Assembly: GCA_963082975.1 (NCBI GenBank)
Contig: OY720349.1
Location: 61,750,501 to 61,814,500 of the forward strand
Direction of reading: 5' to 3'
From: Labia minor
Taxonomy: Eukaryota; Arthropoda; Insecta; Dermaptera; Spongiphoridae
Length of the DNA: 64,000 bases
The first letter of the stretch is position 1. Each line of letters opens with the position of its first letter. Below are positions 53,861 through 64,000 of this stretch, piece after piece. The position numbers and the translations under genes were made by a program. The notes below the pieces were generated by a model that had not been told where the DNA came from, made no database searches, and was given only the letters and a program-made list of their open reading frames with translations.

Positions 53861-54649
53861 CAAATTTATTTTCATCCAATCAAATCTTTCTTGACAGATT
53901 TTTCTCCTTTAATTCTTATATTACATTTTCTTATGAATGACATTTCATCTAAAGATAAATAAATTCTTAGATTAATTTTTTTTTTTTTTTTAGTAATTTT
54001 AATAAAAAAAATTTACATATCATTATAATTTTTTTTTTTTTTTATCATTTAAATCGTATAATAATAAATTTTCATATAATAAATTTTATTTTGACAAAAT
54101 TTTCAATAATATACAAATATAAATATACCTTTTCATAAAATATATGAAATTTAACATTTTATTATTTCAAATAAAAATTTTCTGAAAATTAAAATAATTA
54201 AAATAAATTCTTTACTTAGTAAATAGAATGGATTTTTATGCTATAAAAAAAAAAACACCAGCCACCTGCAATAAAAACATCAAAAGGTGCAAAAAGGTAT
54301 AATAAAAGATTTTAAAGTCCTATTTAACATAATAAACTTTTTATTAACATTATTATTATTAAGAAACACCAATTTTCCAAGACCACAAATGTTGAAAGTA
54401 CAAATGAAGATAGCCCATTTATTCTCTTAAATTAAATTTGACGGTTTTTGAAAATTTATCTATTTATTCTTACTTAAATTTTCTGCGAATTCAAAGAAAT
54501 TCTGAAAATAGACAGTCGTCTAAAAATACTATGTATTATAAATTATACTATTTGAAGTAATCTATTTATATAATTATTATTATATCCTCAATTTGTTTAT
54601 TTAAGTATTTTAGTGATCAAAATTAAAGTAATATCTAAGGGACTTTTGT
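53861..54649. other. AT-rich stretch
   Basis: No gene seen. Poly(T) runs lie near 53979 and 54031. Confidence 0.45.
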
Positions 54650-54965
54650 AAATAAAACCACATATTGATATTTTAGTGTAAATTTATTAAAAACACAAAA
54701 AAATACATAACGTTTCGATTGCTCTTTCTGCAATCGTTATCAAGCAGAAAGAGCAATCAAAACGTTATGTATTTTTTGTGTTTTTAATAAATTTACAATA
54801 AAATATCAATATATAAATATCAATAGTCGCTTGATAACGATTGATAATGATTGAAGAAAGAGCAATCGAAACGTTATGTATTTTTATGTTTTTAATAAAT
54901 TTACAATAAAATATCAATATGTGGTTTTATTTACAAAATTCCCTTATAAATAAAAACAACCACCA
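54650..54965. repeat. Family 5 palindromic repeat with hairpin units
   Basis: Outer arms 'aaaaccacatattgatattt' and 'atatcaatatgtggttttat'. The centre holds three versions, in both orientations, of a hairpin GATTGC-agaaaga-GCAATC followed by GAAACGTTATG. It ends 'aacaaccaccaaagctttaa' like the 47.5-kb copy. Confidence 0.75.
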
Positions 54966-56266
54966 AAGCTTTAACAATTTAATAAAGTAATATAGTTATT
55001 TATTTAAAAGATATTTTTTTTCTTATCGAGAATTGCTGCAATCTAAAATTATTCATTGTGGGGGTATACAAAATGTTGACTGGAAAATATAATGTTTTTT
55101 AAGTTAATATTTCTATTTTTTTCAGAAATTAATAAGGCCAATGAAAATCATTAAATATTATAATTTTTACATTTTGTTTAATTTTAAAAATTATGAAAAT
55201 TATCATATATCAAAAAAAAAAAAAAAAAACTATACTATGTTAAATAAATTTTAAACTCTTCATCTTTTTTTACGCCACTATCGAAGTTAATGGAAGTTCA
55301 AAGGGGAATAAAGAAAATAGAGAAAATATAAATCTTCTCTTTATTCATGCAGTTATCAAAGACAGACACTCAAATTGTTTTTCTAATTTCAAAACGAGCA
55401 CTTTTAAAATAAAATTTGTAATACTCCAAACTTTTGAATATAATCGATGGAGCCTACAATAATTTTATAAAATATTATGTTGATACACTTTATCCAAACA
55501 ATAACAACAGTAATAATTTTATTAAATGAATATAACTAATAAATATATAAATAATATAAGGAAAGTCAAAAGTTATTTTTAAAATAAATTTATAAATATT
55601 TACTCCCTCTTCATAAATACAATCAAATACTTTTTGAAACCTTTTCCCTCTTTTTATTGTCACTTTTCCTATAAATTATTCATGAGTAAAAAACTCATGA
55701 CTAAAAAAGAGTTTTGTTTTTATTAAAATCATCTGACTATTATCATTACAATGAAATTATTTATATTAAACTAAAAAAAAATATTAATCTTATCTTAAAT
55801 TTTCAAAATGGAATAGAATTTTTTTGGGGTTAACGAAAATTTTTTTTGAAGTGTTCTTTTTAATTTATAATTCTTTCTTTAATTATAATTATATATATAA
55901 TATAATTTAAATTTTATTTAATAATCACTTTAAAGTGTTTCACCAATTATGTAAATTTCTTTGTCAATTAATTCTTAAAATAAACAAGTGTTTTATTGGT
56001 TAATAAAATACCCCATTATTTTTATATAAAAATATAGAAAAGTATTAAAATAATTAAAAAAAAATATATTTTTAAATTTAACTAGACTTTTTGGGAAATC
56101 TAATTCATTTTCTTTAATATATTAACATATATATTAATTTTCAATCATTTATTTCTTCAAATCGTTCAATCAAAAATTTAAAAAAATAAATCTAAAATAT
56201 TTTTCGATTTAAATTAAAAATTTAGAAAATAAAAATTTGTATAGAAAGTTCGTGTAACGACTTGTT
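54966..56266. other. AT-rich stretch
   Basis: No gene or recognisable repeat seen. Confidence 0.5.
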
Positions 56267-56751
56267 ATAGCTGCTCAGAGCGCCTGTACCCCCGAGTTGA
56301 TTTGGTTGAAAGTAGTAAAAGGTTTATTATAATAATAATAATAATATTAATAATAATTTAATAAAATATTAAAATAATAAAAATTAATACATTTGTAAAA
56401 AAATATATAATACTTAAAAAAAAAATTGCGAGTTTCGAACTGAGGAAGCAAAGTCATAAGATAACGCCTTAGCACGCTCACCCACGAATGATTCTTATTT
56501 TCAAATGTATTATTAGGATATATATAGAGGTCAAATTATCGCCAGCCTCTATGATCTATTATTATAACTAAACTATTTTTAGGTAAATACCACCCCCTGG
56601 ACACACCTTAGCAATTAGAGGTTTGATAATAAAATAAAAACCTTCTTTGAAACCTACTGAATATGCATAAAAAATTTCATAAGAATCGGTCCAGCCGTTT
56701 CGGAGGAGTAGGATTTCAAAGTTTTGTGACACGAGAATTTTATATATAAGA
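56267..56751 (-). mobile_element. Non-autonomous Helitron, about 485 bp
   Basis: Minus strand: the 5' end TCTTATATATAAAATTCTCG at 56751 follows a host A, as Helitrons do. Next come GAAACGGCTGGACCGATTC and ATGAAATTTTTTATGCATAT. A tRNA-like segment lies in the middle. The 3' part (CTCGGGGGTACAGGCGCTC, GAGCAGCTAT) matches the CTAG-ended Helitron termini at 8.6 and 17.4 kb with the last base changed. It encodes no protein, so mobilisation would need another element's Rep/helicase. Confidence 0.7.
56425..56488 (-). other. tRNA-Leu-like remnant inside the Helitron
   Basis: Minus strand: GTGGGTGAGCGTGCTAAGGCG resembles the start of tRNA-Leu/Ser (GTGGCCGAGYGGTYTAAGGCG), with the A box. About 20 bp later AGTTCGAAACTCGC resembles the B box and T arm. 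The acceptor stem and a clean anticodon arm are missing, so it is not a working tRNA. Confidence 0.5.
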
Positions 56752-56759
56752 TATATAAG

Positions 56760-56797
<38 letters not shown>

Positions 56798-57991
56798 TTT
56801 TATTCATTTTATAAAATATTGAATATGAATGATGATCATTTGAAATAACAAGCAATTACGTTTTAAATTGCATGATATAAATAAAGATCAATAACTTGTT
56901 TGTTTTTCAAATTAAAAGTGGGTTTGATTTTCATCTCTTTACTTTTTTCTATCTGAGGGAAAATTTTTTTGAAAATGGTCGTCTCCCACTGGATTCACAT
57001 GATTTCCTTATTCTTTCATGTGTATTCCAGTTGACTTGAAAAAACAACAAATAACGACTCCCAACACATCACAGGTTGACTACTGTTTCCTATTCATTTT
57101 AAGGTTTACGAGTTCAGTGCATTACAGTTTGGATAAAATTTCTCTATAAAAATTTTTTACTATTACCAATTTCTACGAATTACATTTAGCAATAACTACT
57201 CACTTCGTTAAATATTAAATCTTTTATTTTATTATTAATTTAATAAAAAATGAATATGAATAAATTGAAGTTGTTTATTCGGGATTAGAAGTAAATATCG
57301 GAATGGATTTAAAGAAAATATTTGAGATATTGAAGTTGAATCAATTGGGCTAAATAAAGATAAATTTATCCTAAACAGGATTTTTTTCAATATTTAATAT
57401 ATCTAATATATCTATCAATAAATTATTTCCAATATTCTATTAGATATCTGTATTTTAGATTAATTTAATACTCTCAAGATTTTAATATCATTATTTTAAT
57501 TTCAATTTCAATTATTATACATAATTATACACATCAATTATATTATATATTTATTTATATTAATAGTCTGAACTTGTGAACCACCAAACTTGAATTGTAT
57601 ACTCGTATTACATCTTTTTGCTTGTGGTTTTTCACTTCGAGGAAATTAATTTCATATAATCATGCATGGTCAAGGCCAGTTCGTGGAATGAATCAATCTT
57701 CTAACAAGTAAGTGTAAGTTTGGTCTCTTGTTTATTAAAATGAAATTATAAATTTCCTAATTGTTCAACCAGTCTTAAGAGTTCTTTGTTTTCAGTCTCT
57801 ATATAATATAAATTTAATTTATTCTATTATATCTTGTTTCTAATTTTCCAATAAATTTCATTGAAAAATTTGAAAATTTGGGTGGTAATCAATGAGTAAT
57901 ACACATTTGATAAAGCACCCGTCCTTATTCCGTTTCCATTAAAATGAATAAAATTTCTATTTATTTTTTTTCTCCAATATTAAAATTAAAA
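56752..57991. other. AT-rich stretch with TA microsatellite
   Basis: A (TA)n run lies at about 56764-56796. No gene is recognised. Confidence 0.5.
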
Positions 57992-58612
57992 AAATCTGGA
58001 GTGTCTCCACTCGACTATCTCGCAATTTGAATTGGATTAAATAACATATATTAATTTAAATTAGATTAAATTAATTAAATTATAAATTAAAATTAATAAA
58101 TAATATTTATTAAACCAGCGCATGTTTGGCTCTTTGTTGATGGCACACGACACGTGTTGGCGCGTGAGATTTGCAGTGTTAAAAAATGAATTCTGGTACT
58201 TTCAGCGATTCAATCAATCTGAAATCCTATATATAGCAGTATATAGTAGTTTTATACAATTATTAATCATGTAAAAAATTATCAAACATATATCTTTATT
58301 TTTACGGTCACTTTAGAAGAAAAAAAAATCAAAACATTGTAGGTAATGACCCTCTTCCGGTTGAGCTACATTTCTAAAAAGATGATAGAAAACTATGAAT
58401 TTTGAATAATGCCCATGTAGCAAATTTCATCATTCTAGCTCAAACCGTTTTTGCATAATCTTGGTTACATACATACACACACACACAGAGACAGACATTT
58501 TTCTCAACCTTAGTGAATATGATTCAGGAACCTTCAAAACGTATAAAAACATCAAAATCTCAAAATCGAAAATTTTCGTAATCGCAATACTATCTCTGGC
58601 GAGATAGTAAAA
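57992..58612 (+). repeat. Family 2 repeat, full-length-looking copy
   Basis: Left end 'ctggagtgtctccactcgac' then CTATCTCGC. The middle carries 'tttggctctttgttgatggc', 'tgaccctcttccggttgagc', 'tctagctcaaaccgtttttg' and an (AC)n run. The right end 'cgcaatactatctctggcga' closes with GCGAGATAG, the inverse of the left CTATCTCGC. The last 20 bp, ACTATCTC-TG-GCGAGATAGT, can fold into a hairpin. No protein is encoded. Confidence 0.88.
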
Positions 58613-58933
58613 ATGAAGATTTAGATATTAGGCACCTTTTACTGTCTGAACATATTAATTTTATATGGAAAATGAAACATCTAAGTAATATATATAATAA
58701 AGCAACGACAAAATAATTCATCGTTATAAAATATAAAAGAAATAGTTAATCTATAATCAATTTAATAATAAATAATTTGATTGAATATAACAGTAAATTT
58801 GAAATTGTTTTTATTTCTATATATATTGCATTATATAATTAAATAAAAAGCTTTTTTGATGTAATAAAATTAAATATTAAACAACTTATTTGAATAAATC
58901 ATTTTATTTTACATTTGTAGAGTGACAATATTC

Positions 58934-58972
<39 letters not shown>

Positions 58973-59344
58973 GTATACCTGAAGTTAGTAAACTCGCTTG
59001 GAAAATATATTTTAAAATTAGATTCCGTCGTCTTTCCTTTTAGGGAAACTTTATTTCTAAATTTCCAAGAGGCTATTAACCAATTATTCAAAGCAAGTGA
59101 AAGTAATAGGATACACACATAGAGGACTAATATATATGTATAAAGTTTTTCAGAGTTATAAACTCAATTACAAGCTCACGTTAAAATTAATATTTCTCAT
59201 GTAATTAAACTTAATTTTTAACCTAAATGTTTGGCAAATTAAATAAGTAGAAGAAGTTATAAGTAAAAAAAGCATTTTTAGCTCTCATATCTAATAATAA
59301 CTATAATCTATATATATATAATCGCTCTCTCTCTCTTTCTATAT
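58613..59344. other. AT-rich stretch
   Basis: A (TA)n microsatellite lies at about 58938-58969. No gene is recognised. Confidence 0.5.
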
Positions 59345-60040
59345 CTATATACATATATATACGTTGGTTTAGGTTGCCTTGAATGTTATTGTTATTATTA
59401 CTATCAGATTTATCAGGGGTATAATCACGTATTTTTGTGAGATTGTTTTTTCGACGTTTCTGCACCCTTTTTGGATCCATTTTCAAGAGATTATTTAGGT
59501 GGTAATATTCTGAGTCTTAGTCTGTGTGACCAAGGGTTAATTTCGGGATTTTCGGTTGGGGAGTTTGGGTTTTGGTTTTGTACTCACTGCGTTGCTGTGG
59601 AGCTCCGAAGAATCCTGGGTAATCCTGACTCTGGCACACTTCCTTATCGGACAATAGCCCGAGGCCAACTGGGTTGTTGATTAAAATTTCAAAAATGAAA
59701 ATATGGAATTTTAAGAAAAAGTTACAAATTGAATAGGTATGAAGAAAATAAAAAGCATCTTACTATTTATTTTTATAAAATTTAGTTTTGGTAATTTTTT
59801 ACATTTTAAATCATTTTATATGTAATTAATTGAATGTGGAGAAGGTTGATCATAAAATCAACCCAAAAATCCCGATATTAACCTTTGGTCACACAGACTA
59901 AGACCCAGAATCCCAACAATATTCCCACCTAAATAATCTCTTGTAAATGGCGCCAAAATGGGTGCCGAAACGTCGAGAAAACAATCTCACAAAAATACGT
60001 GATTATATCCCTGATAAATCTGATAGTAATAATATATATA
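59345..60040. repeat. Inverted pair of an unclassified retroelement-like repeat
   Basis: Left arm about 59372-59560: 'tcagatttatcaggggtata', 'atcacgtatttttgtgagat', 'gtctgtgtgaccaagggtta'. It is mirrored by the right arm at about 59860-60032: 'taacctttggtcacacagac', 'atctcacaaaaatacgtgat', 'ccctgataaatctgatagta'. A spacer of about 300 bp separates them. Each arm has a stem-loop followed by GAAACGTCG (for example GGCGCC...GGTGCC-GAAACG). Such motifs are frequent at ends of Penelope-like and some LINE elements, so a Penelope link is possible but unproven. Confidence 0.6.
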
Positions 60041-60513
60041 TATATCTTATTCTTATCATATAACTATTAAAATCATTTTTAGACTAATAAAAATATTTAA
60101 GTATTAATAAAATTTAAAGTTTGAAAAAATAAAGATAAATGACAATAGACTGTTATTTTATTGAATATTGCTAATAATATTAGTTAATTTATTGTACTGG
60201 TGAAATAAAAAAAATAGATTTATTAATAGTTATGTTGTTATATGCTTTTATACGATATACTATATATTTATACATAAAAATGATTTTGTCTATATTTGTC
60301 TCATCATTGGAATCTCAATAATGTATTGGTATGCAGAGGAGCTGACAGACAACTTTCTGGGGTCATCTTTATGACCTCTAAATATTAGTTACAAAGAATT
60401 GCTTGTATAGCAAACAAATAAATCAATTTGAAACTTCGCTAAGTCTATAAATATAAATTAAGATTATTTATTAATTACTATTCTAAAAGCTTATATTATA
60501 TTTTTATTTAAAT
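60041..60513. other. AT-rich stretch
   Basis: No gene recognised. At its right edge (60515) 'cagtgctttccaaccttttt' looks like a hAT terminus cut off by the following family 2 repeat. Confidence 0.4.
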
Positions 60514-60544
60514 CAGTGCTTTCCAACCTTTTTTGAATCATTTT

Positions 60545-61138
60545 TACAATCTCGCAAGAGATAGTATTGCGATCACGAAAATATTCGATTTTGAGATTTT
60601 GATGTTTTTATACGTTTTGAAGGTTCCTGAATCATTTTCACTAAGGTTGAGAAAAATGTCTGTCTCTGTGTGTGTGTGTATGTTTGTAACCAAGTTTACG
60701 CAAAAACGGTTTGAGCTAGAATGATGAAATTTGGTCTTATTCAAAATTCATAGTTTTCTATCAACTTTTGAGAAATGTAGCTCAACCAGAAGAGGGTCAT
60801 TACCTACAATGTTTAAATTTTTTTTCTTCTAAAGTGACCGTAAAAATAAAGATATATATATGTTTGATAATTTTTTACATAATTAATAATTGTATAAAAC
60901 TGCTATATCTAGAATTTCAGCTTGATTGAATCGCTGAAAGTACCAGAATTAATTTTTTAACATTGCAAATCTCACGCTCCAACACGTGACGTGGTGCCAT
61001 CAACAAAGAGCCAAACATGCGCTGGTTTAATAAATATTATTTATTAATTTTAATTTATAATTTAATTAATTTAAATTAATATATGTTATTTAATCCAATT
61101 CAAATTTGCGAGATAGTCGAGTGGAGACACTACAGATT
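60545..61138 (-). repeat. Family 2 repeat
   Basis: Inverse of the 58.0-kb copy. It starts 'caatctcgcaagagatagta', has a (TG)n run at about 60668-60679 and 'ctcaaccagaagagggtcat', and ends 'gcgagatagtcgagtggaga'. Together with the 58.0-kb copy it forms a widely spaced inverted pair. Confidence 0.88.
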
Positions 61139-62426
61139 TTTTTTACATATTTTTGGCTCAACCCAGATCTTAATATTATGAAATGTAATAAGATAATAAC
61201 TATAAATATATATATATTTAGTTTTAAGGCAAAAATAGAATAACCAAAGTTCTGAAGAATGTTCAGTTACAGGATTGAAACATCAATATTCGATGAAAAA
61301 TAAGTTAGTGACTTTTATTTTTAAATATGCTATTTTTCTTGCTGCATATATAAATATATAATTTATAAAAACTTATTAATTCATTAAAAAAAAATAATTA
61401 TTTAAATATTATTTGAAATGAACTAATCATTACTTTTTGTGAGTAGTTGTAATTTTTTTAATGAATTAATTGGAAAAAAAATATTCTAGAGATATAATTA
61501 TAACTTATATAATATAATAATAATGGAGTGGCGAATTTTTTCTTATGCTTACAGTACTTTTTACAGGGTATTTCACCCGAATTATAAATTAAATGGGTCG
61601 TAAAATCTTTTGATGGTTTTAACCATAGATTAGTTTATTAAAATTGTATTTATGGAAAATTAATAGCCATCCATTAAGGCATTCCAATAGAAGCTAGTAA
61701 AAGAACAATATTAAATTATTCATTAATTTAGTCCAAGGCAATTTTTTTTATTTTATTCATAGGAGTTGCTAATGATCGAATTAACTTATAACGAGTACTT
61801 CTATTATTTAAAAGTAAGAAATTATTACTAATAATAATTATTAAAATTTAATATTGAAGTTGTGAAATTTTTTTATGTATAGTGAGTGTATAGAGTATTC
61901 AAATATTCTTAATCTTTTAGATTTTGTTAACTTTGCATTTAATATTTTGTTGAGATGAACTTAATGGATACTCTTTTTATAATGTTAAATTAAATTAATT
62001 TAAAAGGATCCTTGCTTATTGTCAATTTGCGTTTATTTTTTTATCAAAAACTTTTATATCTTTTTAAATAAGTTAAAACAATAATGTCATCTTCATATAT
62101 ATGTAATATTAAAATTTTCAATTTTAAAAAAAAAAATTATATTTATTCTAAAAATAGAAGTATGACTAAATAAATTTCGAATTCCCTATAAAACTAAAAA
62201 TTTAAAAAAAAAATCAAGTGTATCTTTAAACATAAGAATTGTTTATATTTAATTTGAATGTAATACGACTTTATGTAAAGATTTTTTGATATATATATAT
62301 ATAATTATTTTATAATATTATTTATCTTAAAATGTTATTTAAATAGTATATATCTGTTATTTATACACCTAATGATGTCAAAAGTTCTCGTCATCAAAAT
62401 TGATGGGTAAAGTTAAATTATGTCAG
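61139..62426. other. AT-rich stretch before the gap
   Basis: No gene or recognisable repeat seen. Confidence 0.5.
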
Positions 62427-62626
62427 NNNNNNNNNNNNNNNNNNNNNNNNNNNNNNNNNNNNNNNNNNNNNNNNNNNNNNNNNNNNNNNNNNNNNNNNNN
62501 NNNNNNNNNNNNNNNNNNNNNNNNNNNNNNNNNNNNNNNNNNNNNNNNNNNNNNNNNNNNNNNNNNNNNNNNNNNNNNNNNNNNNNNNNNNNNNNNNNNN
62601 NNNNNNNNNNNNNNNNNNNNNNNNNN
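62427..62626. other. Assembly gap (200 N)
   Basis: Exactly 200 undetermined bases, which suggests a fixed-size placeholder. Satellite sequence begins directly after it, so the gap probably hides more repeat units. Confidence 0.95.
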
Positions 62627-64000
62627 AAAAATGCTACTTTTTTTAAATAGATAATATAAAATTTATGAAAAATTATATATCAATATCTTATTTATTTCTT
62701 ATTCTAAACACGAATAAATTCCAATTTCATCGATATCTCAATTATTTTCGTGGATTTCATAGAAAAAACGACATTTTTCATTAAGATTTTAGCGAAAATG
62801 CTACTTTTTTAAATAGAAATATAAAAATTTATGAATTATATATCATTCTTATTTATTTCTTATCTAAACACGAATAAATTCCAAATTCATCGATATCTCA
62901 ATTATTTTTCGTGGATTTCATAGAAAAAAACGACATTTTTCATTTAAGAATTTTAGCGAAAATGCTACTTTTTTAAATAGAAATCATAAATTTATGAATT
63001 ATATATCATTCTTATTTATTTCCTTATTCTAAACACGAATAATTCCCAATTTCATCGCTATCTCAATTATTTTCGTGGATTTCATAGAAAAAACGACATT
63101 TTTCATTAAGATTTTAGCGAAAATGCTACTTTTTTTAAATAGAAATATAAAATTTATGAATTATATATCATTCTTATTTATTTCTTATTCTAAACACGAA
63201 TAAATTCCAATTTCATCGATATCTCAATTATTTTCGTGGATTTCATAGAAAAAACGACATTTTCATTAAGATTTAGCGAAAATGCTACTTTTTTAAATAG
63301 AAATATAAAATTTTATGAATTATATATCATTCTTATTTATTTCTTATTCTAAACACACGATAAATTCCAATTTCATCGATATCTCAATTAATTTTTCGTG
63401 GATTTCATAGAAAAAACGACATTTTTCATTAAGATTTTAGCGAAAATGCTACTTTTTTAAATAGAAATATAAAATTTATGAATTATATATCATTCTTATT
63501 TATTTCTTATTCTAAACACGAATAAATTCCAATTTCATCGATATCTCAATTATTTTCGTGGATTTCATAGAAAAAAACGACATTTTTTCATTAAGATTTT
63601 AGCGAAAATGCTACTTTTTTAAATAGAAATATAAAATTTATGAATTATATATCATTCTTATTTATTTCTTATTCTAAACACGAATAAATTCCAATTTCAT
63701 CGATATCTCAATTATTTTCGTGGATTTCATAGAAAAAAACGACATTTTTCATTAAGATTTTAGCGAAAATGCTACTTTTTTAAATAGAAATATAAAATTT
63801 ATGAATTATATATCATTCTTATTTATTTCTTATTCTAAACACGAATAAATTCCAATTTCATCGATATCTCAATTATTTTCGTGGATTTCATAGAAAAAAA
63901 CGACATTTTTCATTAAGATTTTAGCGAAAATGCTACTTTTTTAAATAGAAATATAAAATTTATGAATTATATATCATTCTTATTTATTTCTTATTCTAAA
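62627..64000 (+). repeat. Satellite array, about 161-bp monomer, at least 8.5 copies
   Basis: 'aaaatgctacttttttaaat' begins at about 62628, 62795, 62959, 63120, 63279, 63443, 63605, 63766 and 63927. The spacings are 159-167 bp, and 161 in the last two complete units. Each monomer includes 'ttctaaacacgaataaattc', 'catcgatatctcaattattt' and 'tcatagaaaaaacgacattt'. The units differ mainly by one-base changes in A or T runs. The array runs off the end of the window. Confidence 0.97.

Noticed and set aside
56425-56488. Functional tRNA gene
   Set aside because: Only A-box and B-box-like parts are present; acceptor stem and anticodon arm do not form.
56568-56855. 95-codon minus-strand frame
   Set aside because: Formed by the Helitron 5' end and a TA microsatellite (IYIYIY run); no gene.
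59930-59980. Active hammerhead ribozyme at the GAAACGTCG motif
   Set aside because: The required CUGAUGA core is absent; CTTGTAAAT stands in its place.
62400-62654. Open frames of 76-84 codons across 62.4-62.65 kb
   Set aside because: They consist of undetermined bases in the assembly gap.
62627-64000. CRISPR array
   Set aside because: The repeat units are adjacent without unique spacers and about 161 bp long; this is an ordinary eukaryotic satellite.

Overview
This is an AT-rich (about three quarters A+T) piece of an animal nuclear genome. It has spliced genes with GT-AG introns, dense DNA transposons, Helitron and LINE remnants, and a satellite array. The gene set (beta-tubulin, SMYD5, DDRGK1) and the repeat style suggest an invertebrate, most likely an arthropod, but I cannot name the species. 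I see no operons, rRNA genes or bacterial features.

Host genes are few. A beta-tubulin gene on the minus strand enters from the left edge: exon 2 is at 79-187, coding exon 1 at 4846-4902, and a 4.66 kb intron lies between them. At 21.0-27.1 kb two complete genes lie tail to tail. SMYD5 (+, seven exons, 362 aa) is a MYND/SET protein. DDRGK1/UFBP1 (-, six exons, 271 aa) is the ER-anchored scaffold of the UFM1 ligase. Their stop codons are 18 bp apart and their poly(A) signals sit in that gap. I read the exon structures by eye; the splice phases close without error in both genes. Weaker candidate exons or promoters are at 28.5-31 kb, 33.5-33.7 kb, 44.5 kb and 53.3-53.9 kb.

The rest is mostly mobile DNA. 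An apparently whole hAT element (12656-15973) has a perfect 8-bp target duplication and an open 621-aa ZBED-type transposase. hAT and pogo-type MITEs lie at 2.3, 19.2 and 35.2 kb. Mariner-type relics fill 36.6-37.2 kb and 39.8-42.7 kb. Helitron coding and terminal sequences are at 8.6, 17.4-17.9 and 56.3-56.75 kb. One LINE clade has left 3' fragments at 6.1, 24.0, 46.4 and possibly 17.3 kb, and an RT piece at 27.7 kb. A BEL/Pao-like LTR-element fossil lies at 37.9-39.2 kb.

Several multi-copy families have no name I can assign. Family 1 is a long-inverted-repeat element (31.2-33.0 kb, with pieces at 9.8, 28.2 and 44.6 kb). Family 2 is a 0.6-kb element with an AC microsatellite and a terminal hairpin (28.1, 33.0, 52.6, 58.0 and 60.5 kb). 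Family 3 ends in a GC-rich hairpin and carries a tRNA-like box; it occurs as a 1.8-kb head-to-head pair (48.2-50.0 kb) next to repeated terminal pieces. Family 5 is palindromic (47.5 and 54.7 kb). The window closes with a 200-base N gap and a ~161-bp satellite (62.6 kb to the end).
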